The notes under the pieces are model-generated. The model was given only the letters and a program-made list of their open reading frames with translations. It was not told where the DNA came from and searched no databases. Below, in pieces: positions 1 to 6,692 of a stretch of DNA of 64,000 nucleotides (position 1 is its first letter; each line of letters begins with the position of its first letter). The translations under genes were made by a program, and so were the position numbers. Source of the stretch: Ectothiorhodospira mobilis (GTDB taxonomy: Bacteria; Pseudomonadota; Gammaproteobacteria; Ectothiorhodospirales; Ectothiorhodospiraceae); the NCBI RefSeq assembly GCF_900114895.1, contig NZ_FOUO01000011.1, positions 1-64,000 on the forward strand, read 5' to 3'.

Positions 1-93
1 CTCATCCGCCACATCCCCTCTATTGCTTGAGATCGTACCGGTGACGATGGAGGATCAGTGGGGGCTATGGAATACGGGGGCTACCGGACAGGT

Positions 94-341
94 ACGTATA
101 GCGTCGATGACCTGGAGTTACTGCCAGGTCTTCAGGTGAGGGGATTCGCCCACCTTGAGCAGATAGGCCGAGATGTCGACAGGAGTTAGGGAGTCCAGTC
201 GTCGACGGGGAAAGCACGGATGAGCTGCTCCGCCCGAATCCGATACCAGCGCACCGATTCCGGATTGATTCCTTTTTGAATCAAATATTTGCTAAAGCGG
301 GACCAGAAAACGCGCTCTTTGTCCGTAAGAGGAGGGTTGGT
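94..341 (-). pseudogene. integron integrase remnant (N-terminal domain)
   Basis: Read on the minus strand from 341 downward, this encodes TDKERVFWSRF, then KYLIQKGINPESVRWY and RAEQLIRAFPVDDW. A stop and frameshift fall near 187; reading resumes as TPVDISAYLLKVGES and HLKTWQ, a TAA at 118-120, then LQVIDAIR. These motifs in this order are the N-terminal core-binding domain of integron tyrosine recombinases (IntI), which recombine attI and attC sites. No start codon is in frame and the catalytic half (R...HxxR...Y) is not seen in the window, so the gene is dead here. It points away from the cassette array on its right, as integron integrases do. The family call rests on remembered motifs, not on a search. 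Confidence 0.72.
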
Positions 342-480
342 CTAATTAGGGTCTGACGAAACGGTTCCTTGTTGATGCAATACTTTGGGGATGGGTGGCA
401 TGGTCTGAAGGATTGCAGGCATGCTATACAGAATCCGTCTTTCCTGTGGAAGGCCGATTCTGTCGAATATACTGTTATAC
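342..480 (+). other. probable attI region and first insertion point
   Basis: This gene-free stretch lies between the integrase remnant and the first cassette, where an integron keeps its attI site. The core GTTATAC at 474-480 is the exact complement of GTATAAC, the left core of the first attC (1497-1503). That is expected if the first cassette was joined here by cutting G^TT at 474/475. The rest of the stretch holds no open frame I can support. Confidence 0.6.
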
Positions 481-497
481 GAACTACGGAGAATAAA

Positions 498-1502
498 ATG
501 ACCCAGGTGGCGAACTACCAGGAGTATCAGCAGAGTCCAGTAGCGGATCCATATTCTGCGTTGATTGCTATCATTCGGCCGATTATTAATGGGCTACTAT
601 ATTCGATCAAGCAGGCGGTCGTTGCGGAAGTCGGTGGCTATGAGAACGTCAAGTTGATGATGCTCCCGCGCCTGCGCAGAGAAGGGGATGGGGATATAGG
701 AATATGTTTTGAGTATGCCGTTCATGATGCCATCAGAAGAAGAGACGCTCTTGTTATTGAACGGATATATGATGCTCTGACCAACTACTGTGGCGTCCCT
801 GGGACAAACATTGAATCGATTCTTTTCGGCGCTGAGAAGAACGGCTCTCTACAGCTAATAGATACTGCACATGATGTTCTGACCGAGGATTCGAGAGTTC
901 TGACGGGGGCGAGGGCACAGCCTCCGAAGCTCAGAACCTATCTCTCGCAGATCGCCCAGGCATTTCGCTTGCGCAACGTACGTGACAGCCTACCTCGCAG
1001 CATAAAGGGCCTATGGAAAGCTGATCTATTCCTAGGCTACACAGACTCTGACAGGTGGATCGGTGCGACTGTGAAGACGAACCCGCTAGCTCTCGAGGGT
1101 GCCGAAGGCTTGCGTCTAGGTATAGTGCCCGCTCACCAAGGACGAAATGACCTTATCAAGATTGACCAAAGCAAGAACCTAGTCGTGTGCCCGGTGCCCT
1201 ACGATGGTGCTTTTATGGAAGTCTTCTATTACGCTTGGGGGATCGTCGCCCAGTTTCTTGCGGCCGATGCCAAAGTCCCGCGAGAGGCGGCCCTTCCGTC
1301 TCCGCTGCACCGACAAGTCGCCGCTGAACTCGAATCTAGGCGTGATTTTCCAATTGTCGACATCGTGATGGGCCTTGACGCATTGGCGCAGCCACATCTC
1401 CTCGCCAATTCGACGCATGCGGCGGACGTAGAGGTGTTCGAACAGGAGATGGGGACTGACGCCATTATCTCTCCCATGCCCTCGCGTGCAGCGGGCGTAT
1501 AA
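498..1502 (+). CDS. cassette 1: unknown 334-aa protein
   Basis: The chosen start is ATG 498, with GGAG about 7 bases upstream and just inside the cassette boundary at 475; an in-frame ATG at 369 would lie outside the cassette. I do not recognise the family. The protein looks soluble and cytoplasmic, with no signal peptide or membrane helix. A central block reads SIKGLWKADLFLG, then after a turn WIGATVKTNPLALEGAEGLR. The spacing of the Asp in KADLF and the Lys in TVK recalls a PD-(D/E)XK nuclease core, but the usual acidic residue before x-K is a Thr here, so this is only a suggestion. The TAA stop overlaps the attC. GC is well below the flanking chromosome, as is common for cassettes. Confidence 0.75.
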   Translation: MTQVANYQEYQQSPVADPYSALIAIIRPIINGLLYSIKQAVVAEVGGYENVKLMMLPRLRREGDGDIGICFEYAVHDAIRRRDALVIERIYDALTNYCGVPGTNIESILFGAEKNGSLQLIDTAHDVLTEDSRVLTGARAQPPKLRTYLSQIAQAFRLRNVRDSLPRSIKGLWKADLFLGYTDSDRWIGATVKTNPLALEGAEGLRLGIVPAHQGRNDLIKIDQSKNLVVCPVPYDGAFMEVFYYAWGIVAQFLAADAKVPREAALPSPLHRQVAAELESRRDFPIVDIVMGLDALAQPHLLANSTHAADVEVFEQEMGTDAIISPMPSRAAGV

Positions 1503-1552
1503 CACGGCGCTGCAGCCGACGGCTCCGCCGTGGCTGAGCTGGCACGTTGGGC
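1497..1552 (+). repeat. attC site 1
   Basis: A 56-bp imperfect palindrome bounded by left core GTATAAC (1497-1503) and right core GTTGGGC (1546-1552). The left core complements the core that starts cassette 1 (474-480). The centre, CCGACGGC/GCCGTGG, folds back on itself as attC sites do. Confidence 0.82.
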
Positions 1553-1560
1553 GTAGGAAT

Positions 1561-2340
1561 ATGAGCCTCCAGTGGCCACAGCTATTGACTAGACTGAGAG
1601 ATGCGCGTTGGCAGCTTATTGTCGCTACTGCCGCCGCATCAGCGCACGCCGTTTGGCTTGTACCTCCCAAGTCCTCGCTCGTGCGAGACGACGTAGTCAA
1701 CGCAACAGTGTCTTCGCTTTCGTTAATTTGAACGGCAGTGGCGCTACTTGGTTCGGTATCATTCGTTTTCACAACCTATCAGGCAGCACAGGCGAATACG
1801 CGGAAGCGGGAATTGTTCCACCGTTTCAAAGAGGCGCTCTTTTCCTTTGATGGATTTTTGAGTACGTGCGACTCAGGTCAGAAGATTGTCGGCGAATCGG
1901 AAGAGTTTTCGTGGCGCCTGAAGTTTCTCGATCTCGACGAGTTTCCCGTGATGGACTGGGACGAAAGAGTGAAAGGCATTGTTTCTGCGATCGACGCGTA
2001 CGATCCAGGGGAGGCAGGGGACCCGAATTTAGGCAACAAAGTTCTCGGATATCTCGGCTACCTTGAACAACTGGTCAACCAGATCGGCATTGCGTGCATC
2101 CATCAGATTGCCTTGGGTATCTACGCAAAGATTGCAGTCAAGACCCTTGCCCTATTGGGCCTACTAGTGGTGACGCTAGTGTTAACTTCGACTTCAACGG
2201 TCATTCCAGTTGATTTGGTAATCGCGGCGCCTGCGTTCTTTGGCGCCCTAACAGTCCTAATGCTCTATGAAATCGGTTGGTGGTTGTATCGTGAGAGCGA
2301 AGAGCCGCTGACGTTTGTAGAAGGGCGCGAGGATGGGTAG
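1561..2340 (+). pseudogene. cassette 2: membrane protein split by a TGA
   Basis: One frame runs from ATG 1561 to 2340 and is broken only by TGA at 1729-1731. Before it is a 56-residue segment with a hydrophobic stretch; after it the frame continues at once with ALLGSVSFVFTTYQA, another membrane helix, then a soluble middle (FHRFKEALFSFDGFLS) and two membrane helices near the C-terminus (LALLGLLVVTLVL and FFGALTVLMLYEI). The sense of the sequence continues across the stop, so this is most likely one gene of about 259 codons with a nonsense mutation. Alternatives are internal initiation at GTG 1738, readthrough, or a sequencing error. Family not recognised. AGGA lies only a few bases before ATG 1561, close to the cassette start at 1547. 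Confidence 0.6.
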
Positions 2341-2371
2341 CAAACGCCCCAGAATCAGAGCCGATCACGAC

Positions 2372-2431
2372 GCCCAACAATTGGCTGCAGGCGACGCAGC
2401 AAAGCTGCGCGCCTGAGCGCTGTCGTTAAAT
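2372..2431 (+). repeat. attC site 2
   Basis: A 60-bp site with left core GCCCAAC (2372-2378), the complement of GTTGGGC that starts cassette 2, and right core GTTAAAT (2425-2431). The internal GCAGGCG/CGCGCCTG arms pair. Confidence 0.82.
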
Positions 2432-2963
2432 GGCAAGGAAGGGAGTTGTGCAAGATCCAAGTGACTGGATAAATCAATTCATTAAAGACGCTGAAGCAGC
2501 AGCAGAAAGGCTTAGCACTGATGATTTATACCCAACGATCCATGATGTGCAGAACGCTTTGGTAGAAGTGCTTGCCTTGGACAGTTCGTTGGATTTGCTG
2601 TATCGCGATCTTCCAGAAGAAAAAATCGTTGAGCTATTGTCGTCTTTTGATTTTTCTAAGTATTACCCTGAAACGCTTTGTGAAGTAGAGCTGGAAGAAT
2701 CGATTGTCCCGGGTGATATACCAGTTTCTCTCACTGAACAAACCGTTCGTGCGAAGGGGGAAATCTGGAGAATTCATAAGAATGACGCAGATCCATTTCC
2801 TTCCAACCCTCATGCCCATAATTACCCCAAGAACTTGGTAGCTCATCTGGGAAATGGTGATTTATACCGAAAACGGAAAATCCTTGGAAAGCTAAAGAAA
2901 AAAGACCTAATCAACCTTCGCGAATTAATAACCAATGTGACGTTGCCGAAACTTGAAGTGTAG
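2430..2963 (+). CDS. cassette 3: unknown 177-aa protein
   Basis: A soluble protein of unknown function. The N-terminal half is helical and acidic (WINQFIKDAEAAAERL). The C-terminal half carries the striking run GEIWRIHKNDADPFPS followed by NPHAHNY and a basic tail (KRKILGKLKKKDLINLREL). I have the impression of seeing this motif in other small proteins but cannot name the family; the His/Asn/Asp-rich run would suit a metal or nucleic-acid site. The ATG at 2430 lies inside the attC core, so it would depend on the previous cassette for its ribosome site. GTG 2448 is a good alternative, with AGGA at 2436-2439 about 8 bases upstream. The codon use is AT-rich, unlike the surrounding chromosome. 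Confidence 0.72.
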   Translation: MARKGVVQDPSDWINQFIKDAEAAAERLSTDDLYPTIHDVQNALVEVLALDSSLDLLYRDLPEEKIVELLSSFDFSKYYPETLCEVELEESIVPGDIPVSLTEQTVRAKGEIWRIHKNDADPFPSNPHAHNYPKNLVAHLGNGDLYRKRKILGKLKKKDLINLRELITNVTLPKLEV

Positions 2964-2965
2964 CC

Positions 2966-3063
2966 ATTTAACAAGTAGTTGCAGTTCGTTCCGGCCCTGC
3001 GGGCCTCCACCGGACCGGTTTTCCGTTGCACTCCAAACCGGCCGCTGAACATTGGCGTTAGAA
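2966..3063 (+). repeat. attC site 3
   Basis: A 98-bp site, the longest of the five. The left core ATTTAAC (2966-2972) complements GTTAAAT that opens cassette 3; the right core is GTTAGAA (3057-3063). The arms GGCCCTGCGGGCC and ACCGGACCGGT form the internal hairpins. Confidence 0.78.
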
Positions 3064-3079
3064 GTAAGGACGAGAAACG

Positions 3080-3595
3080 ATGACGGAAAGGGAAATTACG
3101 AGCCTCGCGCTGAAACTGTTCGCGATCTACTTGCTGGTGCAGATGCTTCTCGCTACTCCGACCTTAGTCGCCACTCTCGGCACCGCGAAAGACTACCTCG
3201 GCTCTTCCTTTTCGGCCTGGGGGCTTTGGGGCGCCGCCGCCGCAGCTGTCGTGATCGGGCTTGTTGCCGCGGTTTTTCTCTGGAAAGTCGCAAATAAGGC
3301 GCTCTCCAAACCAACCGATGGAATAGGCGGGAGTTGCTTCTTAAGTATTGAGGCCGCTGTGTTTGCTGCTCTTGGCCTTTTCCTTGTAGTGCAAGCCCTG
3401 ACGCGCTTTTCCTATGTAAGCGCAGGTGCTTACGTTCAGTACGTTCGGGTTGAGCCGGGAGAGGTTCCGCTCCAAACTGCGGTTTTAATGGTGGCTCATA
3501 TGCTTCAGGGCCTCATAGGTCTGTCGCTAATTATGCGCACTGATGGTTGGGTGTCGTTGCTCCAGAGAATCCGAAATGCGGGCTTGTCCAGCTAA
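3080..3595 (+). CDS. cassette 4: four-helix membrane protein
   Basis: A 171-residue inner-membrane protein with four predicted helices at about residues 9-32, 48-70, 86-108 and 131-153 and only short loops. No family is recognised and no enzymatic motif is visible. The start is ATG 3080, 17 bp after the attC, with AAGGACGAG just upstream. The stop falls three bases before the next attC, so gene and recombination site are tightly packed, as in a typical cassette. Confidence 0.72.
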   Translation: MTEREITSLALKLFAIYLLVQMLLATPTLVATLGTAKDYLGSSFSAWGLWGAAAAAVVIGLVAAVFLWKVANKALSKPTDGIGGSCFLSIEAAVFAALGLFLVVQALTRFSYVSAGAYVQYVRVEPGEVPLQTAVLMVAHMLQGLIGLSLIMRTDGWVSLLQRIRNAGLSS

Positions 3596-3598
3596 AAC

Positions 3599-3679
3599 TT
3601 CTAACAACCGCTTTGAATCCGACGGCTTACCCTTCCGCTGCGCTCCAGGGCAAGCCGCGGCTCAAGCGGAACGTTAGGC
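3599..3679 (+). repeat. attC site 4
   Basis: An 81-bp site with left core TTCTAAC (3599-3605), the complement of GTTAGAA that opens cassette 4, and right core GTTAGGC (3673-3679). The arms CCGCTTTGA and TCAAGCGG pair, and GGCTTACCC pairs with GGGCAAGCC: a textbook attC. Confidence 0.85.
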
Positions 3680-3707
3680 ATCACGACAAAAACAATAGGA
3701 GAATCAA

Positions 3708-4088
3708 ATGGAAGCATTACCAGTGTTAATTATAGTGGCCATAATCGCATGGGTTATTTACACGAAAATACAGGCAAGGAATCAACTTGACAAACTTAAA
3801 CAGTCGGGATTCCAAATTGACCATTTGTTGAATGGCTCTGTCAAGGTTGCGTTTAATGATGCGACTAGAAAAGTGGCATTTGTCTTTCGTGACATGTCAT
3901 TACAATATGACTATACGGACATTAAACAGTGGCAATGGCATTGGATCGAAAAGAACGCTGTAAAAACAAATAATCAGTTGCATTTTACTCTTAGAGATAA
4001 GAACCGTCCTTTGATTAAAGTTGGCAATTTATCAAAGACTGAAGCAGAGCATTGGGTGGCTAAGCTTGATGCAATTATAAATGAATGA
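3708..4088 (+). CDS. cassette 5: small anchored protein
   Basis: A 126-residue protein with one N-terminal membrane helix (about residues 4-20, LPVLIIVAIIAWVIYTKI) and a basic soluble tail of about 100 residues alternating short beta-like segments (VKVAFNDATRKVAFVF, QLHFTLRDKNRPLIKV). The layout recalls small bacterial proteins with a PH-like domain behind an anchor, but this is a loose resemblance. AGGAGA lies 6 bases before ATG 3708. The stop (4086-4088) abuts the next attC. Base composition is AT-rich. Confidence 0.74.
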   Translation: MEALPVLIIVAIIAWVIYTKIQARNQLDKLKQSGFQIDHLLNGSVKVAFNDATRKVAFVFRDMSLQYDYTDIKQWQWHWIEKNAVKTNNQLHFTLRDKNRPLIKVGNLSKTEAEHWVAKLDAIINE

Positions 4089-4160
4089 GCCTAACACGGC
4101 GCTCAAAATGGACGCAAATTCCGCTGCGCTCCATTTGCGCCCTTTAGCTCGGCGTTAGAT
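4089..4160 (+). repeat. attC site 5
   Basis: A 72-bp site with left core GCCTAAC (4089-4095), complementing GTTAGGC that opens cassette 5, and right core GTTAGAT (4154-4160). The arms GGACGCAAAT and ATTTGCGCC pair closely. Confidence 0.85.
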
Positions 4161-4177
4161 GCCAAAAAGGAGAACTC

Positions 4178-4324
4178 ATGTATTACTTAAAAATACTGGG
4201 ACTTATGATCGCGTTCACCATGCTTGCAGGATGCAGCGATCCGAAAATTGATGCTTCCTCAGATGAAGCGATGAAGGCTTCCGTGGAAAAGGTTAGGGAA
4301 CCAGAAAAAAGGACACCCACTTAG
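4178..4324 (+). pseudogene. cassette 6: truncated small lipoprotein
   Basis: A 48-residue frame starts at ATG 4178 after AAGGAG. It has a lipoprotein signal ending in the lipobox LAGC (Cys19) and then DPKIDASSDEAMKASVEKVR, a pattern I associate with the DUF6694 lipoproteins, which are usually longer. After KVRE the frame runs into the sequence that leads to the transposase gene and stops at 4322-4324. No closing attC follows (ATCTAAC would be expected), so the 3' end of this cassette was lost when the downstream element arrived. Confidence 0.62.
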
Positions 4325-4385
4325 TTTGCAGTCCCCACCTGCCTGAACTATGGTCAAAAGGTCCGCTCAAGGAAGGAGCCCAACC

Positions 4386-5115
4386 ATGACCCGTCCCCGA
4401 TCCGAGCAGGTCTGCGTGACCGACACCCCCTGGTACCACGTGGTCTCCCGCTGTGTTCGTCGTGCCTTCCTGTGTGGCGAGGACCGGTTTACGGGCCGGA
4501 ATTTCGACCACCGGCGGGGCTGGATCGAGGCCCGGATGCGGCAGTTGTCGGCGGTGTTCGCCGTGGATGTGGCTGCCTACGCGGTCATGAGCAACCACTA
4601 CCACATCTTGTTGCGCCTGGATCCGGGGCGCGCCGAGGGCTGGACGGAGGAGGAGGTGCTGCGGCGCTGGACGGCGCTGTTCAGTGGCCCGATGTTGGTG
4701 CGCCGCTATCTGGATGTGCGGCAACGCCCCGTGATGACCGCGGCCGAGCAGGCCCGGGTGCGGGAATGGGCCGAGACCTACCGAGCGCGACTGGTGGACC
4801 CATTGCCCTCTGATGCCTTTTGACGCCACCGCCCGGGAGTCTTGGGCCATCCCGTTCGCCTGGGCCGATTACCTGGACCTGGTGGAGACCCTGGGGCGCT
4901 GCGTGCACCCCGCCAAGAAGGGGTTCATCCCGGAGCACACCCCCCGGCTCCTGGTCCGCCTGGGTATGGACGCCGAGGCCTTCATTGCCCAAAGCTCCTC
5001 CTTCCTCCAGGCCTTCGGCCAGGCGGTGGGTACCCCCGAGAGGCTGGTGCAACGGGCCGCCCAGCGCCAGGTGCGGTTCCTGCGCGGGATGGAAACGGCC
5101 CGCAGGGTCTTTCAG
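4386..5115 (+). pseudogene. REP-associated tyrosine transposase, internally deleted
   Basis: The N-terminal part (4386-4823) carries [18 protein letters not shown] and [18 protein letters not shown] is the His-x-His motif of the Y1/HUH REP-associated transposases (RAYTs), which nick single-stranded DNA at REP hairpins. The frame stops at 4823. A second frame (4813-5115) carries the matching C-terminal part, PFAWADYLDLVETLGRCV then HPAKKGFIPEHTPRLLVRLG. The middle of the protein, with the catalytic-helix region and the conserved LNPIRA-type block, is missing, and the two halves are in different frames. The gene is therefore inactive. It sits next to inverted REP pairs (5714-6070), the usual substrate of this family. 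Confidence 0.75.
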
Positions 5116-5122
5116 CGGCGGT

Positions 5123-5656
5123 GCGATAGCCGAAGACCTGGAACCGAATCGGCCCCGGCTGAGCGATCTGCTGCTGGATGAGGGCGCCATCGTCCAGTCC
5201 CCGGATTGGACGGCCCCGACCCGCAACGTGGCCGCCGCGCTGTTCCGGCTGGAGCACAACCGCGACGAGCAGGATATGCTCCAAGTATTGGGGCATCTGG
5301 TGGACTGGCTCAAGGCGCCAGAACAGACCGGTTTGCGCCGTTCATTCGTGGTGTGGATCCGCCGCGTGATGTTGCCCCATCGAGCGCCGGGACCGCTGCC
5401 CGAGTTCAATGACCTTCAGGACCTGCACGAGGTACACGACATGCTGGCTGAGCACATCAAAAAGTGGCCGGAACGCTGGGAGGAAAAGGGGCGTCAGGAA
5501 GGGCGTCAGGAAGCTGAGGCCCATGCGTTGGAAAGCAAACGCAATGCGGTCCGTAAGCTGATTGCCCTGACGGAGATGGATGACCAGACGATAGCCGAAA
5601 TCGAGGAATTGCCGATTGAGGAAGTGGCCCGGATACGTGCCGAGACCCAGCACTGA
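5123..5656 (+). pseudogene. Rpn/YhgA-type nuclease, C-terminal fragment
   Basis: This frame encodes SDLLLDEGAIVQSPDWTAP, then RNVAAALFRLEHNRDEQDM, VLGHLVDWLKAPEQTGLRRS and WIRRVMLPHRAPG, ending in a charged coiled tail (EEKGRQEGRQEAEAHALESK). This is the distal half of the Rpn family of recombination-promoting nucleases / putative transposases (PDDEXK_2 type). The nuclease domain with the PD-(D/E)XK residues, normally N-terminal, is absent: the sequence switches directly from the transposase remnant near 5115. It is a degraded leftover without its own start codon. Confidence 0.65.
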
Positions 5657-5713
5657 TTTCCCGACTCCATATTGATCCCCAGCCCCGGCAGCCGGGAACG
5701 CCGGACCTTGGCC

Positions 5714-6070
5714 CTGGGAACGCCGAGCCCCAGCTCGGCAGAACAGAGCCAAGCTGGGGCTTGGCGCTCCCAGGAATCCCGCTTGGTCCCAGCCCGATCT
5801 GGCAACGCCGACCTCCAGCTCGGCATGGGTGAAGCCATGCACTAGAGCCAAGCTGGGGCTTGGCGCTCCCAGGAATCCCGCCTGGTCCCAGCCCGATCTG
5901 GGAACGCCGATCTCCAGCTCGGCATGGATGAAGCCATGCACTAGAGCCAAGCTGGGGCTTGGCGCTCCCAGGAATCCCGCCTGGTCCCAGCCCGATCTGG
6001 GAACGCCGAGCCCCAGCTCGGCATGGGTAAAGCCATGCACTGAGCCAAGCGGGTGCTTGGCGCTCCCAGG
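5714..6070. repeat. 99-bp tandem array of inverted REP pairs (REPIN-like)
   Basis: About three full units with a period of 99 bp begin at 5745, 5844 and 5943 (motif AGAGCCAAGCTGGGG), with partial units on both sides. Each unit holds GCCAAGCTGGGGCTTGGC followed by CTCCCAGG and, about 40 bp on, the inverted counterpart GGGAACGCCGAGCCCCAGC. Two hairpins facing each other are the layout of a REPIN/BIME. Apparent reading frames across this block are repeats, not genes. The rest of 5657-6228 holds nothing else I can support. Confidence 0.82.
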
Positions 6071-6228
6071 GATCCCCCCGGGACGGCCAGGCCCCTGTCC
6101 TGCCCCAGCCCCCTCGACGGGTCGGAACCGACCCGCAACGTGGAGGCCACAATGGTCGCATGAGGTTCAAGAGCAACAGGCAAGCGGGCGAGGCATGCCC
6201 GAATGGTGGAAAAAGCACGTAGTCCAGC

Positions 6229-6262
6229 TATACTGTAGCTACAATGTGACTACATTGGAGAG
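6229..6262 (+). promoter_or_regulatory. likely promoter/operator of the antitoxin gene
   Basis: A -10-like TATACT (6229-6234) is followed by a perfect palindrome TGTAGCTACA (6234-6243) and an imperfect one ATGTGACTACAT (6244-6255), then GGAGAGGGG before the ATG. Paired palindromes over the start site fit autoregulation by a RelB-type ribbon-helix-helix antitoxin. No convincing -35 box is seen. Confidence 0.5.
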
Positions 6263-6271
6263 GGGATTGCC

Positions 6272-6529
6272 ATGAGTGCCGATAACGTGATCCGAGCCCG
6301 CATCGACAGCGAAACCAAGGAGCGCGCCACCGCTGCTCTGGAGGCCATGGGCCTGTCCGTGTCCGACGCCATCCGCCTTCTGATGCTGCGGATCGCCGAA
6401 GAGCAACGTCTGCCATTTGTTGTGCAGGTGCCGAACGCTACCACGTCCAAGGCCATGGAGGAGTTGGAAGCCGGCAAGGGCAAGCGTTTCGATAGCCCGG
6501 ATGCCTTGTTCGAGGACTTAGACATCTGA
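6272..6529 (+). CDS. RelB/DinJ family antitoxin
   Basis: An 85-residue protein with an N-terminal ribbon-helix-helix segment (VIRARIDSETKERATAALEAMGLSVSDAIRLLM). This is characteristic of RelB/DinJ antitoxins, which bind their own promoter and wrap a RelE/YafQ mRNA interferase with the C-terminal tail (here EELEAGKGKRF through FEDLDI). ATG 6272 is preceded by a strong GGAGAGGGG. Only a stump of the toxin gene follows (6542-6637), so the antitoxin appears to be an orphan; it may still repress its promoter or cross-neutralise other toxins. Confidence 0.85.
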   Translation: MSADNVIRARIDSETKERATAALEAMGLSVSDAIRLLMLRIAEEQRLPFVVQVPNATTSKAMEELEAGKGKRFDSPDALFEDLDI

Positions 6530-6541
6530 TGCTGAGATGCA

Positions 6542-6637
6542 CACCTCGAGCCCGATGGGTTGCTGCTGTATCGCGTGGTGGATGATGAGTTGCATCTGGC
6601 GCGTACTGGCAGCCATGCGGATCTTTTCCGCGGGTAG
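6542..6637 (+). pseudogene. YafQ/RelE-type toxin, C-terminal stump
   Basis: Immediately after the antitoxin, one frame reads HLEPDGLLLYRVVDDELHL followed by ARTGSHADLF and a stop at 6635-6637. This matches the last beta strands of YafQ/RelE toxins (typically ...LLIYRI.DD.L.L.RTGSHSDLF). About two thirds of the toxin, including the start and most active-site residues, is missing, presumably by an internal deletion starting just after the antitoxin stop. Confidence 0.68.
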
Positions 6638-6692
6638 TTCGTTTGCTGCCAGCTCCGGCCCTGGCTATAGGCCGTGCATGGGGAAGGGTCCT

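Noticed and set aside
5714-6070. Regular repeats that could be taken for a CRISPR array
   Set aside because: The period is 99 bp, the supposed spacers are nearly identical between units, and the repeats are facing hairpins next to a RAYT. This is a REPIN-type array.
5829-6275. Open frames across the REP array on both strands
   Set aside because: Their proteins are just translated repeats (for example CTRAKLGLGAPRNPAWSQPD repeated) without start signals.
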